Shown: in pieces, positions 57,770-64,000 of the stretch
How the letters are laid out: every line of letters starts with the position of its first letter
Numbering within the stretch: the first letter of the stretch is position 1
Assembly (NCBI RefSeq): GCF_030463535.1
Contig: NC_132888.1
Coordinates: 9,934,081-9,998,080, forward strand
Length of the DNA stretch: 64,000 bases
Origin: Salminus brasiliensis
Lineage: Eukaryota; Chordata; Actinopteri; Characiformes; Bryconidae
Reading direction: 5' to 3'
Position numbers and translations under genes: made by a program
The notes under the pieces: model-generated
Database searches by the model: none
What the model was told of the DNA's origin: nothing
Seen by the model: only the letters and a program-made list of their open reading frames with translations

Positions 57770-58128
57770 AAGTACTGGGACACTTTCGTATTGTTTTATT
57801 TATATATATATATATATAATCCTGTAAGGATTTGATTGCATTTAGCAGCAAGAACATTAGTGAGATTAGGATGTTGAATGATCACCACCCCACATCATCC
57901 ACAACTCTCCAAATCATCCCATAAATATTGGATGAAACACCAACCATCATTCCAGAGAACACAGTTCCACTTCTCCACAGTTTAATGCTGGGGGGGCTTT
58001 ATACCCCTCTAGCTCACGCATGGTATTAGACCATGGCGTCCATAGGGTCATGTGTATTTGGTTCTATGTATCATATTCTATTGGCCATACTTCTTCACAG
58101 GGACTAGACAAGATGTGTGTGCATTCAT
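57770..58128 (+). repeat. AAGTACTGGGACAC element, copy 4
   Basis: GGCAAAAGTACTGGGACACT, ATTTGATTGCATTTAGCAGC and CATCATTCCAGAGAACACAG match copy 2 at 35394. Confidence 0.7.
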
Positions 58129-58135
58129 TAGAACT

Positions 58136-58167
58136 GGGAGGGGAGGGGGGAGGGGGGAGGGGGGGGT
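58136..58167 (+). other. G-run (potential G-quadruplex)
   Basis: Five runs of four to eight G separated by single A, for example GGGGAGGGGGGAGGGG. In the psenen 5' intron on the sense strand. Confidence 0.7.
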
Positions 58168-58517
58168 CAGAACAACCAGTTAATGTTGACAAAGCCTAAT
58201 AATAGAAATCTTATCATAGAAAGCTTGTAAAGCAATGTCCCAGGCAACACATTTCACCTTTTTACAAATAATCAATATAACAGATGATCTGTGAGAGCCT
58301 TTAGAGGCATTAAATGCTTCAAATGTCTGGTTCTTCTCACCATTACTGCAAAGTAGGTGTGAATGATACAGATAAAGGTGTGAAGAAATAGTCACTAGTC
58401 ACTGAGTGATAGAGCGCAGTGGAAGTAACTCCTTGAATGGTAAGACAGTAGGTAACAGCAGGTAAACTACTGTTTCCTTTCTGCCAAGTGATCCTTTAAT
58501 TTGTATTTCAGGAAATC

Positions 58518-58578
58518 ATGAATTTGGAGCGCATCCCCAATGAGGAGAAACTAAGTCTTTGCAGAAAATATTACTTGG
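58518..58578 (+). CDS. psenen: psenen coding exon 1
   Basis: ATG after a TTTCAG acceptor (exon begins at 58512); encodes [20 protein letters not shown] and ends at GTATGT. Confidence 0.95.
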
Positions 58579-60168
58579 GTATGTCTCTTTAAAATAATTT
58601 GTCCTTTAAAAGTTAGCTTGTCTTTACTGTAACATGTTGAATAGGGATTTGTATGTAAATAACCATTAGTAAATTATTTTCTTTGAAGCTGCTTGAGTGC
58701 TTTGTTTAAAAAACAAAAAAAGTAGTCAAAAATGCATGTATATATTATACATAAAAGACAATGTGGTATCCTGTACCATGTGCCATTTACAATTTAGGAG
58801 CTTCCATGCCATAGTCATGATCTTACAACAGCGTAAACAATAACAAGATACCAAGAAAAATATTAGCATCTTCAAACAATAACATGCAGATTTCATTACG
58901 TTTATAACAAAATATGTAACTCTCATATCTTGCATTTTGTCTTGCTTTCTTTCGTCTCCTGCAGGTGGCTTTGCATTTCTCCCTTTTCTGTGGCTGGTTA
59001 ATGTTGTGTGGTTCTTCAAAGAGGCCTTTGTAAAACCTGCCTACACAGAGCAACCACAGATCAAAACCTGTGAGTATGACACAGCAGGCGTCCCTGCATG
59101 CGTCTGAGAATTACATTTGAATTAATGTAGCTAATTATAGCAAAGTTTCACTGACTTTTCTGATGTTACGACTTTTTAAAGTGAATTATTTCTGTAAAAC
59201 ACAACAAACCTTAATATTCAGAGTAACTAATTTATCTCTTAACTCTTTATTAAGAGTTCAGTCATATTACATTTGAACCCTGTTCATCTGGTAGAAGGAT
59301 GTAGTGTTAGAAGTCTCATTGGTATCATATGCTGGGCTTTTCTGTCTGCTGTGGGAAGGGCAGTGATGTTAACCACTATGGCTGGGGTATTTAATTAAGA
59401 CTCAATATGGTCCAGTTAGAAAATGTCCTGAGCCCCAGGTCTGGAACATCATAGTGTCTAACTTGCATTATGATTCAGTGCCATATCCTCGATACTAAAG
59501 TTGTTGAGTTTCTTGGGCTGCTAAACCTGTACCACAAAATCTAAGAAAGTTGCACTGGTTAAACACTCACTAATCAAAATTAAGCAATTCTCCATAGTTT
59601 ATTGTTTATATAGCACGGATAGCACCTCATCAAATACAGTAGCACTCAAGAGTTTCTCCTTAATGCATTTTGGGTATTGTAGTGAGAAATCAATGGTAGA
59701 CAAATATATAAGGATTAAATATGAAAACTGTCAAACCAGTGATAGAAGACAGTGTTTGTACCATCTAGTAAACAGTAGTTTTACTAATAATAGGCAGGAT
59801 TGCTCCTGTAACCTTATCATTATTCACAATAAATGCTCAGGTGGCTCCTCCATTTGTCACCAAAGGCTTATTTTTGTATGGTAACCGTGTACATGCCATC
59901 ACATGTTTGGAAACAATAATTAGCAATAATTCATAAGATATTAATAAGTGTGATACTAGGTCTGCCAGGTAGGTTTGCCAGGTCGGTTTGCCAGGTCTGT
60001 ACATAACTGTAAGATGTGCTCTTCACAGATGTGAAGCGGTCAGCGCTGGGGTTGTTGCTGTGGGTGACCGTGCTGACGACGTGGATCAGCATTTTCCAGC
60101 ATTTCAGAGCACAGTGGGGAGAAGTGGCCGACTACATTTCATTCACCATTCCACTCGGGACGCCATGA
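58518..60168 (+). CDS. psenen: Presenilin enhancer 2 (PEN-2), gamma-secretase subunit, 3 coding exons
   Basis: Join of 58518-58578, 58965-59069 and 60029-60168: 306 nt, 101 residues plus stop, exactly the family length. Seen: the N-terminus [20 protein letters not shown], hydrophobic segments [18 protein letters not shown] and [19 protein letters not shown], and the C-terminus [12 protein letters not shown], which is near-invariant in PEN-2. Known: PEN-2 is the small membrane subunit that completes gamma-secretase with presenilin, nicastrin and APH-1 in the endomembrane system and plasma membrane, activating presenilin endoproteolysis and so Notch and APP cleavage. The poly(A) signal AATAAA lies at 60290-60295. 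The gene diverges from kmt2b. Confidence 0.97.
58965..59069 (+). CDS. psenen: psenen coding exon 2 (first hydrophobic region)
   Basis: Encodes [20 protein letters not shown] and [15 protein letters not shown] between CTGCAG and GTGAGT. Confidence 0.96.
59955..60000 (+). repeat. Short tandem repeat (CAGGTNTGC units)
   Basis: Four imperfect units of TGCCAGGTCGGTT type ending 29 bases before the last psenen exon. Confidence 0.7.
60029..60168 (+). CDS. psenen: psenen coding exon 3 (terminal)
   Basis: Encodes [20 protein letters not shown] through [11 protein letters not shown] at 60166-60168. Confidence 0.96.
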
Positions 60169-60289
60169 ACAGAGGACATTTCCTTTTGGTTTACTCTTTT
60201 AATTTTTTTGTTTCTTACCCCGCCCCATTGACTTAATACGGGTGGTTAACAACTACTAGCCCCACACGTGTTAAACAGGTTTGCATTAA

Positions 60290-60295
60290 AATAAA
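60290..60295 (+). terminator. psenen: psenen poly(A) signal
   Basis: AATAAA 122 nt after the stop codon, the first canonical signal downstream. Confidence 0.7.
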
Positions 60296-60429
60296 ACTGA
60301 GGTTGAATTTCAACCAAATTCAATGAAACGTCATATGTGTGTGTTTTGTTGGGATCAGTGGACATCACTTACCAAAATATTCCTCAGAATTTTCTTAAAC
60401 GCGTGTTTAAGAAACGTCCTAACAGACTA

Positions 60430-60720
60430 CAGTCAGACGAATAAGATGCCGTCACTATGACCAGAGGATTGCAGCTTCGAACCCGGGTTATGCCACTAGC
60501 CACTAACAGCTGGGTCCCAGAGAGAGTTGGCTACAATTGGCCTTGTTCTCTCCAGGGTGGGTAGATGGCACTTTCTCCTCTCATCACTCCAGTGCAGTGC
60601 TGGCCAGACACTGCATCTGCGGCAGTTTGGAAAAAGAGGCGATGGCTGGCTGCACACGTGTCGGAGGAGGCGCGTGTCGGCCTTCACCCTCCCCTTCTGA
60701 TTGTCAGAATAGTCATGAAA
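60430..60720 (+). repeat. tRNA-derived SINE, sense copy
   Basis: B-box-like GCTTCGAACCCGGGTT and then TGCCACTAGCCACTAACAGC; the body resembles the reverse copies at 2588 and 51290. Confidence 0.6.
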
Positions 60721-60759
60721 ACTGTACTGTACTTTTTTAAGAGGAAATGCCTTCGTAGG

Positions 60760-61700
60760 AACGGTTGGTGAATGAGGCTCATAGTGAAAGTAAATTACTG
60801 CAATATGAAAAAACGCAAGAATGACTCTCAGTAACACGATGAGTCATGAGTGACATGCGCCAATTGTACTCCCCACACTTAATTTACATAAATGACTATA
60901 ATCTCATAATCCCCACAACCTGACTGGCATACCATACTCTGATATCCAGAAACGAAAGTCCCCCCTCTCATGTGTAACCCTTCACAGGCGCCTATTATGA
61001 AACTCAATCTCGCTTTCGGGTAAATTCTAAGCCCCCCCACCCCTCCCCCAACCCTGCGATCTTAGTGGATACTGTTTTTAGTAGCCTGTAGTCACAGTGA
61101 TGGCAGACAGAACATGTTTCCCATCATCAGCGCTTGGCACTTCTGCAAGCAAATGAAAAGGACTGATGATGTTTACACTGTGGCATCTGGACATTTGTTA
61201 TGTTTTCCAAGTTCTGTCCAGCAAATGAGCATAAGAAGATGATTCATGGTGTTGTGAAAATAGCCAGTGCCACATGGCTGTATTAACCACTTCAACTCTA
61301 AAGGGCTTTCAGTGGGCCCACATTTCAGGCCCTCAATCCTGTCAATACATAACGGTAGAATCCAAATAATTGCAAGACAAAATTGTAGTTTAAAATGTTA
61401 TGTATGAACATCAGTTTGTGCTGTTCAGCTCTGGTTCATTTATACCCCTACATTCAGGATACAGGAGCTTCTTTCGCTGGTCAAAACCTGAACACTTATG
61501 ACCTTAAAGGGCCCATTTAATTAAAACGAGATATTCCTCACTTAGCATGTAAACAGTAGTACATAATCATTACCCCCAGTCCATAAAACTCACACATTAA
61601 TAAAGTGGCAAATATAGTTTTATACTTTTCTACTTGAAGTATAACAGTATAAATGTATTTATGAATTTTATGCCCCGCTGGCCTCTAACAGGTAGAACAG
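60760..61700. other. Intergenic sequence, nothing recognised
   Basis: No splice-consistent coding sequence; simple C-rich patch at 61035-61055. Confidence 0.4.
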
Positions 61701-61739
61701 CGTTTTTATAGTTGCTACTCCAGGCTTGACATTGGCTGC

Positions 61740-62010
61740 TAACTGCACTATGTAACCTTGATGAAGCTGGCAGGACAACACTTGCGAGAGTTGTGTAACG
61801 CTGCGTAACTCGAGTCATACTTGTTTAAAATCCTGTAATATCACTCCTCCACCTCAGTCCACATGCCTCTTTCCCTTTCAGTGACAGTTCTGTATCTCTC
61901 AGCTTGTCAAGAAACACATGCAAGCTTGTCCAGCTTGAGGGGCAGTGTGAATTACACTTCCCAACTGTAGGGGGAGCCGAGCAGCAAGAAATGCTCACTA
62001 ATTCTCACAT
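61740..62010. repeat. Interspersed repeat, second copy of 44560-44880
   Basis: Shares AAATCCTGTAATATC, CTTTCAGTGACAGTTCTGTA and TCTCTCAGCTTGTC with the kmt2b intronic copy. Confidence 0.65.
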
Positions 62011-63150
62011 ATTGTCTTTAACAGTTGTTTTGAATGATTGGTCATAAAAAAAAACAATATGCATATTCATAAAAACAACAGTTTAGCTCCTCCCATTTAT
62101 ACTGGAGTTGTAAGGAGCATTTCAGCTTAGATTGTTTTTTGTACAGGGCAGCCAATCAAAACAAAGGTCATTTACATACATCAGTCTTAAAGGTAATGTA
62201 CCAAAAACAACAGCCTTTTAAATTAAGTAGATCAAATTAGTTGGACAATTGCCATGTAAAATTAATGATCTGTTTTTGGTACATGTATAAACATGTATGT
62301 GCAAAAAATACAAGAGAGACGTTAGATATGGAGACCTTTAAAATCAGACCCCTCTTATTAACTGGAAAGTATCAGTGATTAGTAGCTAAAGTCCTCAGGT
62401 TCAGCTTGGCAGTGACCGATTATTCGCTCCTTCGTTCTCCTGCCCATAAGACTCCAAATAGTTTGAAAGCTGATCACCCGTCTTTGCTTCTGTTCTGTAT
62501 GAAATACTGGCTGCAGAAGATTCCCTTAACTGGGGACACTGGGCAATGCTGCCATAATGACATAACTAGCAACCAGTAAAGGTAAGGTCAAAGGGCTGAC
62601 GACGCACTCAGGTTTCACATGTCATGCTGGAGAGGTTAAAAGGGTGGGGGCCCCCCCACACACACACGTGCTGAACCATGTGGGATGCAGCGATACATCA
62701 CTGGTGCACTCTGTTCCCAATGCTTTGAACTTATTTATAGCCCCCACACACACACAAGTCAGGAAGGCAGATGTACCAGTGGCTTTCCAGATAAAAAACA
62801 AACCCAGCTCTGTGACATTAAGCTGCCCTACACAGCACAACCTCCTGAATGTGGAAGTAAGACATCAGCTGAACTTCTCATGTATGAATATGAACATAAT
62901 CAGCCCATGTTCAAATCCAGGACCTTCTCATCAAGTCCCCCATGATGTAACTGACAATGTAAAAGACTTGAGTTTCGTAAAAGGGGGCAAAGGTGACAAA
63001 ACAGACAAGCAAGCGGTCTAAGCTTCACTTGAATCTGGCCTCAAAGCCCTTTAGCACCCCCAGATGTCATGGACCAAGGCCAGGCATGTCCAAAATGTCC
63101 TTTAGATCTGCTCAAAAGCCTCTTTTGCCAAGGGGGTGGAGCTGGGAAGC
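62010..63150. other. Upstream flank of the small heat-shock gene
   Basis: No coding support. Contains CA-rich tracts at 62655-62670 and 62740-62760. I did not find a clear heat-shock element. Confidence 0.4.
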
Positions 63151-63158
63151 TATATAAA
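63151..63158 (+). promoter_or_regulatory. TATA box of the small heat-shock gene
   Basis: TATATAAA in a GC-richer context, about 130 nt upstream of the ATG at 63288. The start site would fall near 63180 (inference). Confidence 0.65.
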
Positions 63159-63287
63159 CCTCAAGACCAGGAGAGCAATCCCATTTCTTCACTGAGCTCA
63201 GGGCTGTGGTAGCCATTGTAGGACAGCCAGCATTCAACAGCATATTACCAGCTCTTCTCATTCCTGCTGTTTGATCACAAAGGAGAC

Positions 63288-63446
63288 ATGGATTTTGATT
63301 TGCCTCCAACCTTGCCCCTCAGCGGGATCCCTTGGGAACGTGTGCTTCCTCCCTTGCTGCCTCATCTAAATGGGACCCTGGGACCTTCTTCTTGGACTCC
63401 TGCGGAGTTGCTGATACCAGTTACTGAGCATGCCGGGGCAGCACAG
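63288..63446 (+). CDS. hspb6: small heat-shock protein exon 1
   Basis: ATG at 63288, ending GAAQ at a GTGGGT donor. Proline- and leucine-rich N-terminal region. Confidence 0.75.
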
Positions 63447-63827
63447 GTGGGTGTTTTTTCCCTCCACAGTGTACTAATGAGGGCCTCACATGTGACTATT
63501 CAGTCTAGAATCATCTCTAAGTAACCTTTCAGTTGAGCAGTTTTGTGAAGAACCATCCTTTGAGGTTTTTCTTGGTTAAACAAAAGCAATTCTACTATGG
63601 GATCTCTCCAAAGAACCTTTAGATCATTATCAGATCATCAGATGGTAATGTGTGAATAAGATTCTGGCCAGGCAGTTCATTTATTCATCACGTTTTGTAT
63701 CCAGGTTGTTTGTGACCACAACGGGTTTACGGTGCAACTTGACGTGAAGCACTTCAGCCCTGAGGAGCTCATGGTCAAAGTCAAGGGGGACTATGTTGTG
63801 GTGGAGGGAAAGCATGAAAAGAGGAAG
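63288..63827 (+). CDS. hspb6: Small heat-shock protein, probably HSPB6 (5' part; continues past the window)
   Basis: Two exons, 63288-63446 (53 codons) and 63705-63827 (41 codons), phase 0, GT-AG intron; the donor at 63828 (GTCAGA) shows that the gene continues beyond the visible region, so the C-terminal part is missing. Exon 1 encodes MDFDLPPTLPLSGIPWERVL, an N-terminal region of the hydrophobic sHSP type. Exon 2 opens the alpha-crystallin domain with FTVQLDVKHFSPEELMVKVK and VVVEGKHEKRK. Known: these are ATP-independent holdase chaperones; HSPB6 acts in muscle. LDVKHFSPEE is shared by HSPB6, HSPB2 and CRYAB/CRYAA, so the symbol rests on adjacency to psenen, as in mammals. Confidence 0.7.
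63530..63645. repeat. AGAACC/GGTTCT hairpin repeat in sHSP intron 1
   Basis: GAAGAACCATCCTTTGAGGT and CCAAAGAACCTTTAG; same family as 9840-10035. Confidence 0.5.
63705..63827 (+). CDS. hspb6: small heat-shock protein exon 2 (alpha-crystallin domain start)
   Basis: VVCDHNGFTVQLDVKHFSPE and the following beta strands, between ATCCAG and GTCAGA. Confidence 0.85.
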
Positions 63828-63884
63828 GTCAGAGACTTTCTATTATTTGGTTTTGGTTTAACTTTCCTTAAAAATAAAGATTTT

Positions 63885-64000
63885 AAGTAATGCCATAGAA
63901 GAACCAGTTTTTTCACTCACGTTTTTTATATGGAACCAACAGTGGTTCTTCTATGGCATCCCTCAAAAAAAACATTTAAAGCACCTTCATTTTTAGCATA
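63885..64000. repeat. AGAACC/GGTTCT hairpin repeat at right edge
   Basis: GCCATAGAAGAACCAG pairs with TGGTTCTTCTATGGC as inverted arms; then AAGCACCTTCATTTTTAGCA, the end word seen at 10020. Confidence 0.65.

Noticed and set aside
1-64000. CRISPR array or prokaryotic operon
   Set aside because: The direct repeats here are microsatellites or an 84-bp minisatellite without unique spacers; the genes are split by introns, so the window is eukaryotic.

Overview
This is a vertebrate genomic window, very probably from a ray-finned teleost of the otophysan type (characiform or catfish-like). The evidence is split genes with GT-AG introns, a CpG-island promoter, long dinucleotide microsatellites, and many interspersed repeats of kinds I recognise from these fishes: Tc1-like transposons, a tRNA-derived SINE, short inverted-repeat elements with TGTCCAAA/AAGTATTGGGACAC ends, and a long foldback element. 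The species assignment is inference from repeat style and gene content.

Four protein-coding genes can be supported. igflr1 (+, 4670-8830, 7 coding exons) encodes a TNFR-like receptor with a cysteine-rich ectodomain, a Thr/Pro stalk, one transmembrane helix and a C-terminal death-like domain. kmt2b (-, 54986 to 12859, 37 coding exons) encodes an MLL-family histone H3K4 methyltransferase. The exon phases agree throughout and the coding exons sum to 11,544 nt (3847 residues plus stop), with menin-binding motif, CXXC, PHD1-3, bromodomain, ePHD, FYRN, taspase site, FYRC, Win motif and SET/post-SET in the canonical order. psenen (+, coding 58518-60168, 101 residues) encodes PEN-2, a gamma-secretase subunit. 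A small heat-shock protein gene, probably hspb6 (+, from 63288), runs off the right edge after two exons.

Layout: 1-4669 holds no recognisable gene, only repeats and a perfect 61-bp-armed palindrome. 4670-8830 is igflr1, converging tail-to-tail on the kmt2b 3' UTR (about 10160-12858). 12859-54986 is kmt2b, whose introns carry nearly all the mobile elements. 54440-56960 is the divergent promoter interval between kmt2b and psenen: a CpG island, an 84-bp minisatellite, then a psenen promoter with ZNF143-like and CRE motifs. 56850-60300 is psenen. 60300-63150 is repeats, then a TATA-containing promoter and the sHSP gene.

The cluster igflr1-kmt2b-psenen-hspb6 matches the human 19q13.12 neighbourhood (from memory) and is the main reason for calling the methyltransferase kmt2b rather than kmt2a. 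The genes are not a functional pathway; they are a conserved neighbourhood. I found no undescribed multigene system. The most notable non-genic structures are the 84-bp minisatellite between the two promoters, the near-identical palindrome at 2982-3148, the 620-bp foldback at 45252-45874, and several repeat families present in multiple copies within this single locus.
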